Under the pieces are notes generated by a model that was not told the origin of the DNA, made no database searches, and saw nothing but the letters and a program-made list of their open reading frames with translations. The position numbers and the translations under genes are program-made. Shown here piece by piece: positions 24,991 to 32,792 of a stretch of 43,174 bases of DNA; the stretch's first letter is position 1; each line of letters begins with the position of its first letter. The DNA comes from Nitrospirota bacterium (GTDB lineage: Bacteria > Nitrospirota > Thermodesulfovibrionia > UBA6902): positions 1 to 43,174 of the forward strand of contig JACRLN010000041.1 in NCBI GenBank assembly GCA_016215115.1, written 5' to 3'.

Positions 24991-25875
24991 TTATATTTGC
25001 ACTAAATTAGTGCTGATTGATTTCAATGCACCCCATGCATCAAGTGCTGTTTTAAATCTATATTCATGATGACGTCTTAATAAGATTGCAATGAAATCTC
25101 CTAACGTTGTGCCGATTTCTTCTGCTTCTTTACGAGGGATCCCAGCTATTATCATTTCACTTATTTGTGTTACATCCATACTTTCATCAAAAGGCAATTT
25201 CCCTTTTAATGAATATAACAATACAAGTCCTAAGTGATATAAATCAGACTGTTCATTTGTATATCCATATTCAGGCAGTAATAGTTCAGGAGGTATAAAA
25301 CAGGGATGTGCAATATTAGTGTTACAAATTTTTGATTTCCATAGATCGAAGAATTCCTTGCTGATACCAAAATCTGAAATTTTAAATAATGGCCCTCTAC
25401 TTTGAGGCCCTTCAAATACGAGAGTATTATAAATAGTAATGTCTCGTTGTATCACACCTTCTTTATGAATAAAATATATAGCAAAAAGCAATTGTCTCGC
25501 GATTTCAATGACTATTGCATCTTGCAAAGGTTTAACAGCTTTAATCCAATCACATAGATTACCCCATGCACGTTCAAGCACAATATAAAAAAGATTATCA
25601 CAAATAAACGCATCGTATATAGCAACAACATTTTGATGACGTAATTTTTTGAACAGTTGGGTTTCTTTAGCCCATTGTTCTTGCACTTCTTCAAAAGGGC
25701 GATTTGCTGGTTTAAAAATCTTTAAGGCGACAGAATTCTTAAAAAAATCTAAGCCCTCAAATACCAGTGCATATCCACCGGAATTGATAGGCTGTCCTAT
25801 AGTATAAATCATACCTGCCTGAGTTGTAATCGTATTCCCTGCTATTGGCCAAATAACTTTTTTATCTTCTGCCAC
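24991..25875 (-). CDS. Hanks-type Ser/Thr protein kinase in the accessory island
   Basis: The 294-aa protein is essentially one kinase domain with no membrane segment. Visible motifs are the glycine loop (NSGGYALVFEG), K52 (VALKIFK), E71, catalytic D145 and N150 (IQRDITIYN, with Q in place of the usual H), D168-F-G170, and PPE in place of APE. All core catalytic residues are kept, so it is probably active. The start is GTG with AGAGGG just upstream, inside the intergenic 9 nt after the methyltransferase. Its place between two methyltransferases suggests it regulates or triggers the neighbouring system. Confidence 0.88.
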   Translation of the reverse strand: MAEDKKVIWPIAGNTITTQAGMIYTIGQPINSGGYALVFEGLDFFKNSVALKIFKPANRPFEEVQEQWAKETQLFKKLRHQNVVAIYDAFICDNLFYIVLERAWGNLCDWIKAVKPLQDAIVIEIARQLLFAIYFIHKEGVIQRDITIYNTLVFEGPQSRGPLFKISDFGISKEFFDLWKSKICNTNIAHPCFIPPELLLPEYGYTNEQSDLYHLGLVLLYSLKGKLPFDESMDVTQISEMIIAGIPRKEAEEIGTTLGDFIAILLRRHHEYRFKTALDAWGALKSISTNLVQI

Positions 25876-25884
25876 AACACCCTC

Positions 25885-26922
25885 TCATACCCCCACACCC
25901 TTCCGCCATCCCTTATTTCGCGTGTTATAATTCACTTTATCCTCCATTAAAACCATCTCTTGTTGTCTTCTCGTAATCTCAATCGTTTGTTCATAAGACA
26001 GAGCATTATTCCAAAATTCGCCAAGCTCATCGTTTGACATTTCGTCTAAGAACCGGAATGACGAGGCTAATAAGTAGTTTTTGTCTTTTTCAAAAGCGAT
26101 CCAATATCTACCGGAATTTTCAGCCGCTGCCCCACTTGTATTTGACCCGGCAAAGATATCAAGAACAACATCCCCCGGTTCGGTAAGGAATTGAATAAAG
26201 AAAGCCGGGAGCTTCTCAGGAAATCTTGCTGGATGAGCTTTAATATTAATGGAGGTGCAGTAACGCAGGTATTGCGAATTACTTTCAGTATTAGGAATCT
26301 GCAAAAGATTTGGTGGTATCGCTCCCCCATTGTTTGATGAAAACTTACTGCTTATATCATGTCCTGAAGGTCGTTTCTTAGGGCGATAGAATCTTTCGCT
26401 ATCTTTCAATAATTTTTTCATTCGTTCTGAATAAGGTGCGAGGATATTGCGCACGTCAGCTTTTGGAAAATCGGTTTTTGAAAGCCACCATACAGTGTTA
26501 ACAGAATCCTTAACGCGTATTTTTCTCTTGTTTACCCATTCAATAGGTGATGGCAACTTAGCAGGATTGTGCCAGAAAAACTCCTCTGCCAGACGAAAAC
26601 CATGTTCATCACACAATCTCAACAGAACTCTGAAATTATAAAGCGATCTTACTGGCCTCCCGCTTTCGTAAGCTCCTCCTAAGTCAAGTACAAAACTTCC
26701 CGTTGGCTTGAGGACACGCTTTATAGGCTCTGCAAAACTAAGTAGCCAATCCACATAATCATCCTGACTCTCATTTCCGTACTCCTTCTGCCGTTGCAGC
26801 GCAAACGGAGGCGAGGTAATTATCAGGTCTACAGATTCAGGCGCAAGTCCTTTTAGAAGCTCGATCGAATCTCCGACATAAGCCTTTCCAAACTGAGTTT
26901 TATAAAGCGATTCGGGAAGCAT
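25885..26922 (-). CDS. DNA methyltransferase (TSPPF type)
   Basis: The 345-aa enzyme has the catalytic motif TSPPF at about 36-40 and the SAM-binding motif LDIFAGSNTSGAAAE near 254-268, again beta-class order. SPPF is frequent in N4-cytosine methyltransferases. A strong ribosome site, GGAGG, lies 9 nt before the ATG but inside the end of the upstream HEAT protein gene, with only 1 nt between the two genes. I infer that it protects sites cut by the HEAT-repeat protein upstream. Confidence 0.9.
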   Translation of the reverse strand: MLPESLYKTQFGKAYVGDSIELLKGLAPESVDLIITSPPFALQRQKEYGNESQDDYVDWLLSFAEPIKRVLKPTGSFVLDLGGAYESGRPVRSLYNFRVLLRLCDEHGFRLAEEFFWHNPAKLPSPIEWVNKRKIRVKDSVNTVWWLSKTDFPKADVRNILAPYSERMKKLLKDSERFYRPKKRPSGHDISSKFSSNNGGAIPPNLLQIPNTESNSQYLRYCTSINIKAHPARFPEKLPAFFIQFLTEPGDVVLDIFAGSNTSGAAAENSGRYWIAFEKDKNYLLASSFRFLDEMSNDELGEFWNNALSYEQTIEITRRQQEMVLMEDKVNYNTRNKGWRKGVGV

Positions 26923-26923
26923 T

Positions 26924-28390
26924 TTAATATTCCTCCAGATTATAGACCCAACTATTTATGACTTTCCATAACACCGTGACAGCAAAATAAACTTCAGGGT
27001 TATGCATCCGCAATGTTTCGATTTCGTTGATATATTGTTCAGGGTTTTGCGTTCCTAAAATATATGCTGCCCACCTCCGAGCATCATCATCTACCATGAT
27101 ACGAATGAGGTCATCAATTTCAATCCTGCCGGACTTACTAACTGCCCAAGCAATTCCAGCTCTCTGGTCTTCCTTAGATGGCGGAAGCTTTGAGAGAACA
27201 TCAACTGTGGCAATCCCGGAAATCTTGCGTAGAGCTCTCGCCGCTTCAATCCGTATCGGTTCAGACAATTCCATAAAAGATTGAATAAGAGCATCTATAC
27301 TCTTCGGCTGTTTTAATTCGCCTAATGCCCATGCTGCTCCTGCGCGAATTTCAGGATGCTGCTCTTTATTTAAAAGGGCTGTGGTCAGTATCTTTTGCGA
27401 TTCCGGCAAATGAATCTCCCCCAGAATAATAATACCTTCAAGACGGTGTTCCAAATATTCACCATGAAGAGTCTGCGTAATAAATTCCAGTCCACTGCTT
27501 TGCTTCAAGCGCGTAAGTCCGGCAGCCGATTCCAATCTAACATAAATATGTTCTCTCGCGTCATTCATTCGCTCTTTCAAAGCCTCTGAGATTGTACTAT
27601 TTTCAAAATTAGAGAGAGCCTTTACAGCAGTATAACGGTCTGTCACTGATGGAGATGTAACCATTTCAAGAAATGTCTTTGCGTTAGAATTGGATTGACA
27701 AGTGAAAGATGAAAAAATGGGGATTACAGAAGCAACTATCTGTCCTGTGATTATAATATCATCTCTTTTAACCAATAGTTGTAGTGGAATAGTTTTTTTA
27801 GAGAGACTTAGTGAAATTGTTCGATTATCTGACCTTCGATTAAATTTCAACCGTGAAGTAGTTACTTCTTTAATTATGCCATCACTACTGGCAATTGCAC
27901 TTGGCCATGTAACTCGAAGCTCAAATCCCTCTCCTGCTCCTTTTGGTTTTTCGATGACTACCCGTTTTTCATCAAAAGCCTTCCTTAGTTCTCGCACTGA
28001 AACATACTGAATCAGAGAATCAGCTTGCCAATCTATTGGTTCTTCCCCAACCTTCCTGCATATCGAAAGAGCAACAACATCATAATCGGTGAGCCCTTTA
28101 TCCCAACCACGTTCAGGATCGGAAAGAGAATGGGACATGCTGATTTCCAATTTTGTTTTTGCACGTGCTTCAACCCTTGTTGCACAATTCAGACAGAGGA
28201 TATCAGGAACACGTAGCCGCTTAATTTTAATGTTTTTCCATATCTTGTAATTCATCGAACCACGTTCCAACTCAATAGGCTTATGCCCTTGCTTCATAAG
28301 ATCGGCAAACACCGCACGAGTGCCTATAGCTCCGATTGCAAGCTTTTCTAAGAAACTCTCGTCTGTCTTAAATGAACGGCGGTTAGGCAT
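26924..28390 (-). CDS. HEAT-repeat protein with possible PD-(D/E)XK nuclease N-terminus
   Basis: The 488-aa protein has two parts. Residues about 10-115 include RVPDILCLNCATRVEARAKT, in which P62-D63 and E74/K78 could form a nuclease core, followed by ISMSHS and WDKGLTDYDVVAL. Residues about 240-470 are HEAT-like helical repeats (TDRYTAVKALSNFENSTISE, VRLESAAGLTRLKQSSGLEF, EIRAGAAWALGELKQPKSID, PIRIEAARALRKISGIATVD). Such repeats can wrap DNA or protein. Its stop lies 1 nt from the start of a methyltransferase gene. A restriction endonuclease role is inferred, not shown. Confidence 0.7.
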   Translation of the reverse strand: MPNRRSFKTDESFLEKLAIGAIGTRAVFADLMKQGHKPIELERGSMNYKIWKNIKIKRLRVPDILCLNCATRVEARAKTKLEISMSHSLSDPERGWDKGLTDYDVVALSICRKVGEEPIDWQADSLIQYVSVRELRKAFDEKRVVIEKPKGAGEGFELRVTWPSAIASSDGIIKEVTTSRLKFNRRSDNRTISLSLSKKTIPLQLLVKRDDIIITGQIVASVIPIFSSFTCQSNSNAKTFLEMVTSPSVTDRYTAVKALSNFENSTISEALKERMNDAREHIYVRLESAAGLTRLKQSSGLEFITQTLHGEYLEHRLEGIIILGEIHLPESQKILTTALLNKEQHPEIRAGAAWALGELKQPKSIDALIQSFMELSEPIRIEAARALRKISGIATVDVLSKLPPSKEDQRAGIAWAVSKSGRIEIDDLIRIMVDDDARRWAAYILGTQNPEQYINEIETLRMHNPEVYFAVTVLWKVINSWVYNLEEY

Positions 28391-28407
28391 TCACGTTCTT
28401 CCTGTTC

Positions 28408-29286
28408 TTATTTTTCATTTTTCCGTCTTAATCCTGGAGAAAGTAATCCTACTGCTTTATTATTGGGAGAAATAGCATAATTAGTGGATAAAGCAGGAAG
28501 TTCACTTAACGCCGGAGCATTACTTAATAATCCCTTAAAAGGATTAGATGCTCGTTTCTTTTTTTCTATTTCCATTTCATACGTAACCAATTCAAACCCG
28601 ATATCAGATAACTGACATCCTCCATAAGTTTGTAGATGTGTTATAAGCACTTTTTTTCTGAGACTTCTTATTGTAAGATTTATATCCCTCTGTCTCATTC
28701 TATATTTAGTTTGTAACAAATTATCTAAATCAATATAAGTTATAAAACCGTTTTTCTTATCGCTTAGGTCTAAACAGATCTTTTTAAGTTTTTCATCAAG
28801 TGATTCTGAATACTTTGCGATGTCTTTCATAGGTATATCTTTTTGTTCTATGTTCTTTTTACCAAACCAACCTGCATGTTTTAAGTCTTTGATAAACAGT
28901 GTGATAGCCTTTACAATTGATCTGATATTATTACGCTCAAAAAGGATGTACGGTTTCTGATCAATTGCTGGAAGACTACAGTTATTATCTACCAAATAAA
29001 TTACTTTTTCTGGACTATTCTCGAATTTTGCCTTTGCCATTGCCATTTCGGCAGATAGACTTGGAGACGGATAAAATTTCCTCATTCTTTCTGACCCGGG
29101 AGTAATTAAAAAGATTGCACCATCAGCAGATTTAAAATAGCGGTCTTCTTTGTCCTGAAGAGTTTTTTCAGCATCAGGCAAGAGAGGTATCATTTTTATC
29201 TTAATATCAAATTCCTCAAGCATGTCTTTAAAATCGCGAGCTAAATCCTCTTCTTGTGTGTCATATAACAATAAAATATTATTCAT
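28408..29286 (-). CDS. TIR-like domain protein, possible NAD-cleaving effector
   Basis: The 292-aa protein starts with ILLLYDTQEEDLARDFKDML, has GAIFLITPGS near 56-65 and a glutamate (E80) in SPSLSAEMAMAKAKF, the spot of the catalytic glutamate in TIR NADases. The TIR-like part ends near 135. The rest includes a winged-helix-like stretch (about 175-240), rich in basic residues, and a disordered tail. A clean ribosome site, GGAGG, lies 4 nt before the ATG. It is the first gene of the methyltransferase-kinase block. TIR effectors often kill infected cells; that role here is inferred. Confidence 0.7.
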   Translation of the reverse strand: MNNILLLYDTQEEDLARDFKDMLEEFDIKIKMIPLLPDAEKTLQDKEDRYFKSADGAIFLITPGSERMRKFYPSPSLSAEMAMAKAKFENSPEKVIYLVDNNCSLPAIDQKPYILFERNNIRSIVKAITLFIKDLKHAGWFGKKNIEQKDIPMKDIAKYSESLDEKLKKICLDLSDKKNGFITYIDLDNLLQTKYRMRQRDINLTIRSLRKKVLITHLQTYGGCQLSDIGFELVTYEMEIEKKKRASNPFKGLLSNAPALSELPALSTNYAISPNNKAVGLLSPGLRRKNEK

Positions 29287-29385
29287 ATTTCCTCCTTTTT
29301 ACCTTTCTTTCCTCACTCCCTTGAACGAATCCTTATCCGCCGTCTGGTCAAGGAATCTCATCTAAAATCCACTCAAAGAAAGACA

Positions 29386-29422
29386 CACCCCTTAATCCCC
29401 TCTTGATAGAGGGGAAAATCCC
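29386..29422. repeat. CCCCTCTTGATAGAGGGG hairpin before the TIR gene
   Basis: A CCCCTCTT / AGAGGGG inverted repeat with flanking ATCCCC lies in the 137-nt gap between the STAS-like gene and the TIR gene. It could act as a weak terminator, splitting the island into two transcripts. Confidence 0.6.
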
Positions 29423-29423
29423 T

Positions 29424-29984
29424 TCACACCTTCTCGTACACCCACACTCTTGCGCCGTTTCGCATTTCATCTGTTTTCTTAACCAATCTTTTTTTGTGAA
29501 GGTTCAGTAAACGAGTACCGCTTGTATTGGCCTCGATTTTTTTGATCTCTGAAAGTTCTTTCGCGGTTATCTTTCCTTTTTTCTGAATTACATCAAGCGT
29601 ATTTATCAAATAATTGTTCAAAGCACCGAGAAGAATCCTCATCCCGTCTCTCATCTCCGCCGCTACAGCCAGATCTTTTCTCTCAAGCGCAACCTCGATG
29701 TTTTCTTTCTGATTATCGTTAAGCCCTGTGAGAAGAATATATTTATCTCCATACTCGTTACTCAATAAACGTGAAATTAGTTTTGCCACGATCTCATCAG
29801 CACATGAGTAATCAATAACCCCTATCTTTGAGAAATCGAGGGCAATGACCTCCCCGTTGTCTTCTTCAGTGATATCACGCTCAATCCGTTCCCGTATCAC
29901 CCGTCCTGACCACCTGGTAACAAGATCGGATGAGCCGTTTTTGAGTTCTTCCTTGAGAAGTTTATAGATGTTGTAAGTAATCAT
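29424..29984 (-). CDS. STAS-like (DUF4325) protein with winged-helix C-terminus
   Basis: The 186-aa protein has the STAS-like pattern EVIALDFSKIGVIDYSCADEIVAKL near 44-68, resembling DUF4325, and a C-terminal winged helix (about 115-186) with GKITAKELSEIKKIEANTSG and VYEKV. STAS-like proteins often take part in partner switching with GHKL kinases; such an ATPase lies at 30.7-31.6 kb. It overlaps the upstream 115-aa gene by 23 nt. Confidence 0.75.
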   Translation of the reverse strand: MITYNIYKLLKEELKNGSSDLVTRWSGRVIRERIERDITEEDNGEVIALDFSKIGVIDYSCADEIVAKLISRLLSNEYGDKYILLTGLNDNQKENIEVALERKDLAVAAEMRDGMRILLGALNNYLINTLDVIQKKGKITAKELSEIKKIEANTSGTRLLNLHKKRLVKKTDEMRNGARVWVYEKV

Positions 29985-30309
29985 AATCTTTCAATGTTAA
30001 ATTGTTTTCAAACAAATCATTCTCAATCTTTCCACTTCGCCCGTTTCTCAATATTTCAGCAACGAATTGTGATCTTGTCTCACCAATATTTTTAAGATTA
30101 TTTTCACTGCAATATGCCAATAGTTCGTAAATATCAATATTCACTGTAACAGGTTCAATCCCTTCTGCCCTCATATTCGAAATTAGTCTTGTAATCCCTT
30201 TCAGCCATTTCTCGTATACTTTTTCCATCATATCGATATCATCAGCCGTTTCAAGCAGTAATGGCCATTGATCCTTTTGATAAAAACCAATACCGATAAG
30301 TTTGTCCAT
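29962..30309 (-). CDS. 115-aa protein of unknown function
   Basis: The protein starts MDKLIGIGFYQKDQWPLLLE and has a helix-rich body with TVNIDIYELLAYCSENN and TRSQFVAEILRNG. I see no catalytic motif, signal peptide or membrane helix. Its end overlaps the STAS-like gene by 23 nt, which implies coupled translation. Family not recognised. Confidence 0.65.
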   Translation of the reverse strand: MDKLIGIGFYQKDQWPLLLETADDIDMMEKVYEKWLKGITRLISNMRAEGIEPVTVNIDIYELLAYCSENNLKNIGETRSQFVAEILRNGRSGKIENDLFENNLTLKDYDYLQHL

Positions 30310-30355
30310 TTAATGGTTACCTATGGCTATCGCCGATGATTATGATTTAAAAACC

Positions 30356-30592
30356 CTATGTATAAAATCCCTCCCACTCATCTTTTAACTCTTCATATGC
30401 CTCGCAGATAAACATCTGCCCGCAATCAGGGCAGAAGCCGTCGCAGCAACTATGATCAACATAATCAAACCCATATTCAGTTAGAATTGCCTGTAATTTT
30501 TCCATGTCATGAGAGCATTTCTCATATCTCTCATACTTATTGAAAATGCCTCTTATGTACGCCTTCTGTACTTCCCTGTTAAAGTTGTTCAT
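30356..30592 (-). CDS. Small cysteine-rich protein, first gene of island operon
   Basis: I choose the ATG at 30592 (MNNFNREVQKAYIRG), which has AGGAGA 4 nt upstream; a longer frame exists but would start inside the palindromic operator. The 78-aa product has CCDGFCPDCGQMFIC, a compact Cys cluster suited to zinc binding. A promoter with a palindromic operator lies upstream. Function unknown; an autoregulatory or signalling role is possible. Confidence 0.65.
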   Translation of the reverse strand: MNNFNREVQKAYIRGIFNKYERYEKCSHDMEKLQAILTEYGFDYVDHSCCDGFCPDCGQMFICEAYEELKDEWEGFYT

Positions 30593-30645
30593 AGGCTCTC
30601 CTGTTTCAAGGGTAGTATCTCTAAGTCCCCGTTTGCATGGGAAAG

Positions 30646-30695
30646 ACTTATGATTCAATTGAATCAATTGAATCATAAGTTACAGCTTTTGTCAA
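30646..30695 (-). promoter_or_regulatory. Promoter with perfect palindromic operator
   Basis: On the minus strand TTGACA (30695-30690) is followed after 17 nt by TTCAAT (30672-30667), a plausible sigma-70 promoter. The -10 is inside a perfect inverted repeat with 15-nt arms, ACTTATGATTCAATT and AATTGAATCATAAGT, separated by GAATC (30646-30680). A dimeric repressor bound there would block the promoter. It drives the Cys-rich gene and probably the island. Confidence 0.65.
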
Positions 30696-30745
30696 GAGGT
30701 TTTAACTTATAGACTTGGGTATTTCTGGACTTCCATACTTCCGTC

Positions 30746-31588
30746 CTAAACCTCCGGCAGCATGATGTTAATCTGCGCTCCGGGGAAATAAGTAAGATTC
30801 GATTCTATTTCTTTTCCCCAGGCCCATTCCGGTATTATTGACAGTTTTGCCGTTCCCGAGCGGATCGAAAGTTTCCCGTTCCATTGATTGACAAATCTTC
30901 TGACTGCCGCCAGCCCATGTCCCCTTCCTATGTCTTCATATCTGGACATTCCTTGAAGCAACGCCTTTTCTATAGCATCAATATCATTCTTGATTGAAAC
31001 CCTTTCTGAAAGAGATCCTTTGAAACCTATCCCCAAATCCATAACCGCAATCTTCACAACATTCCTGTTTATCTTTTGAAAATGATATTTCTGAATGCCG
31101 ACATAACCTGTATTTCCGCTGTGTTCAATTATGTTCTGGCACACCTCTGAAAGCGCAACGATAAAACCATTTATGGCCCGTTCATCATAGTGGAGATGTT
31201 TTTCAAGGATTTTATGTGCTCTTTTTTTAGCCCTGCCGACAATAAAGTGGATATCGTCTGATTTCTCTATCGGTGTAATTTCGAGAAGAACATCAGTAAA
31301 AGAACTCCTCATATATTTGTCGGATGCGGCCGGCGTTTCAGAAACAATGTTGAAATAACGGTCTGCAAATCTGAAGAAATCCATCCGTTCAAGGTATTTA
31401 AGCACATCTCCCGATTCAGGAAGAATCATGGTTCTTCTTTTATTATTAGAAACAAGATATCTTCCAGCTTCAAGCAAGCCAACCATTCCGTAGGGGTCCA
31501 TGAAGGTCATCTTCTGCAAGTTGATTGTATCCTGGCTTAACAGAACTGCAAGAAATGTCTCAAAGGTATCGTCGGACAGATGAGTCAT
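30746..31588 (-). CDS. STAS-like/GHKL ATPase protein (anti-sigma-kinase type)
   Basis: I prefer the start at MTHLSDD (31588) because the earlier ATG is in an intergenic repeat. Counting from the earlier ATG, an N-terminal STAS-like part (about 12-95) has LQKMTFMDPYGMVGLLEAGRYL and YLERMDFFRFADRYF. The C-terminal GHKL ATPase part (about 140-285) has N-box E155/N159 (SEVCQNIIEHS), D191 (DLGIGF) and GRGHGLAAV. Proteins of this kind phosphorylate or sequester regulators. It lies immediately upstream of the island operon, and the STAS-like protein there is a natural candidate partner. Confidence 0.78.
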   Translation of the reverse strand: MTHLSDDTFETFLAVLLSQDTINLQKMTFMDPYGMVGLLEAGRYLVSNNKRRTMILPESGDVLKYLERMDFFRFADRYFNIVSETPAASDKYMRSSFTDVLLEITPIEKSDDIHFIVGRAKKRAHKILEKHLHYDERAINGFIVALSEVCQNIIEHSGNTGYVGIQKYHFQKINRNVVKIAVMDLGIGFKGSLSERVSIKNDIDAIEKALLQGMSRYEDIGRGHGLAAVRRFVNQWNGKLSIRSGTAKLSIIPEWAWGKEIESNLTYFPGAQINIMLPEV

Positions 31589-31596
31589 AAAAATAA

Positions 31597-31676
31597 GTGA
31601 TGAAGTCAAGAAGTGAGAAAGTGGAGAAGTGAAGAAGTAATAATCTCCCTGACCTCATCACTTCCTCGCTCCATCA
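31597..31676. repeat. Mirrored GAAGTGA-word array before lolD end
   Basis: Words GAAGTCAAGAAGTGAGAAAG are followed by their approximate reverse complement CATCACTTCCTCGCTCCATC. The array fills the 60-nt gap between lolD and the GHKL gene and touches the end of lolD. Confidence 0.7.
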
Positions 31677-32348
31677 CTCTATTATTCTTCCGTCTTTCAT
31701 CCGGAGGACTCTTCCACACCTTGATGCAAGACTTTCGTTATGTGTTACGATAATAAATGTCATTTCCAGCTTATTTAATTCCATCAGGAGTTTGAATAAT
31801 TCTTCACCCGTCTGCGTATCAAGATTCCCTGTTGGTTCATCAGCCAATACGACTTTTGGATCAAGCATGAGAGCCCTTGCAACAGCAACCCTCTGCTGCT
31901 CACCGCCTGAAAGCTCACCCGGCTTGTGCAGCAATCTTCCGGAAAGGCCGACATCTGTCAATATTCTTTTCGCCTTTTCACTTGATTCTTTATGTTCTAA
32001 ACCTCCAATAAGAGCCGGCATCATGGTGTTCTCAATCATGTTAAACTCCGGCAAGAGGTGGTGAAACTGGAATACAAATCCAATGGCCCTGCTTCTGAAG
32101 TATGCCAGTGCATCATCTCCAAGTTCAAACACGTCTCTCCCCTCATACGAAACACTTCCTGACGTAGGCCTGTCGAGTGCGCCGAGTATATGAAGCAAGG
32201 TGCTCTTGCCGACGCCAGACGGCCCCATAAGTGCAATCATTTCCCCTTTATACACATCAAATGCGATGTCTTTCAATACATGAAGACTGCTGCCTGGTGT
32301 TATAAATGTTTTACTTAAATTTTTTACGCTTATTAACGGTTGCATCAT
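31674..32348 (-). CDS. lolD: Lipoprotein-releasing system ATP-binding protein LolD
   Basis: This ABC ATPase powers release of lipoproteins from the inner membrane to LolA. The 224-aa protein has Walker A GPSGVGKST near 40-48, Q loop, signature LSGGEQQRVAVARAL near 140-154, Walker B VVLADEPTGNLD and the H loop IIVTHNE. Close family members (MacB, FtsE) look alike, but the lolC-type permease upstream points to Lol. A gap of about 112 nt with a mobile repeat separates it from the 85-aa gene. Confidence 0.9.
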   Translation of the reverse strand: MMQPLISVKNLSKTFITPGSSLHVLKDIAFDVYKGEMIALMGPSGVGKSTLLHILGALDRPTSGSVSYEGRDVFELGDDALAYFRSRAIGFVFQFHHLLPEFNMIENTMMPALIGGLEHKESSEKAKRILTDVGLSGRLLHKPGELSGGEQQRVAVARALMLDPKVVLADEPTGNLDTQTGEELFKLLMELNKLEMTFIIVTHNESLASRCGRVLRMKDGRIIE

Positions 32349-32374
32349 TTAGTATTTTATTCCAATTGCATTAA

Positions 32375-32439
32375 TGTCATTCCCGTGGAAACGGGAATCC
32401 AGTTCATTGCCTGGATTCCTGCCTTCGCAGGAATGACAC
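32375..32439. repeat. CGGGAATCCAG-type element between the 85-aa gene and lolD
   Basis: Begins TGTCATTCCCGTGGAAACGG and ends with CAGGAATGACAC, with internal ATCCAGTTC...CTGGATTCC. It is one of five copies in the window. Confidence 0.75.
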
Positions 32440-32460
32440 AAAGTACCTTTACCGTAAACT

Positions 32461-32718
32461 CTATTTACTTTTTCTGTTATCTTCATGCTTTTCAGGAGAA
32501 ACCGTGTCTTTAATTTCCTCATATGTCTTCTTTATTTTATGACTACCTGCCTTTACATCATCAATATAATCACCAAGCCTTTGTATAATCTTCCCTGTAG
32601 TAACTGTCTTTTCCCCTAACCATCTGAAAGGCTCCCCTCCTTTCCATACAGCAATCCCTATTGATATGAATATTACAAAAACAATTATAAATATTGTCCT
32701 GAAAATCAACTTAAACAT
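32461..32718 (-). CDS. Small single-span membrane protein of unknown function
   Basis: The 85-aa protein has one N-terminal membrane helix (about 5-25: LIFRTIFIIVFVIFISIGIAVW) and a charged helical tail facing one side (KIIQRLGDYIDDVKAGSHKI). No lipobox. It sits between lolC and lolD in the same direction and may be co-expressed. I assign no function. Confidence 0.7.
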   Translation of the reverse strand: MFKLIFRTIFIIVFVIFISIGIAVWKGGEPFRWLGEKTVTTGKIIQRLGDYIDDVKAGSHKIKKTYEEIKDTVSPEKHEDNRKSK

Positions 32719-32734
32719 GTTTCTCTCTTAATGT

Positions 32735-32792
32735 ATAACCCATCACCTATTACCTCTTACTCCATAATCCTTAACCCATAACTCATTCATAT
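32735..32792. repeat. ATAACCC-word array after lolC
   Basis: Words ATAACCCATCACCTATTACC and CATAATCCTTAACCCATAAC fill the gap between lolC and the 85-aa gene, ending at the lolC stop. Same class as 9646-9682. Confidence 0.6.

Noticed and set aside
24991-28390. A BREX or DISARM system
   Set aside because: No PglZ-, BrxC- or DrmA/B-like gene is present; only a kinase and methyltransferases are shared in type.
28375-28392. GTTAGGCAT at the start of the HEAT protein gene, similar to an attC core
   Set aside because: No inverted partner or hairpin is nearby, and the bases code for the protein's first residues (MPNRR), so it is a chance match.
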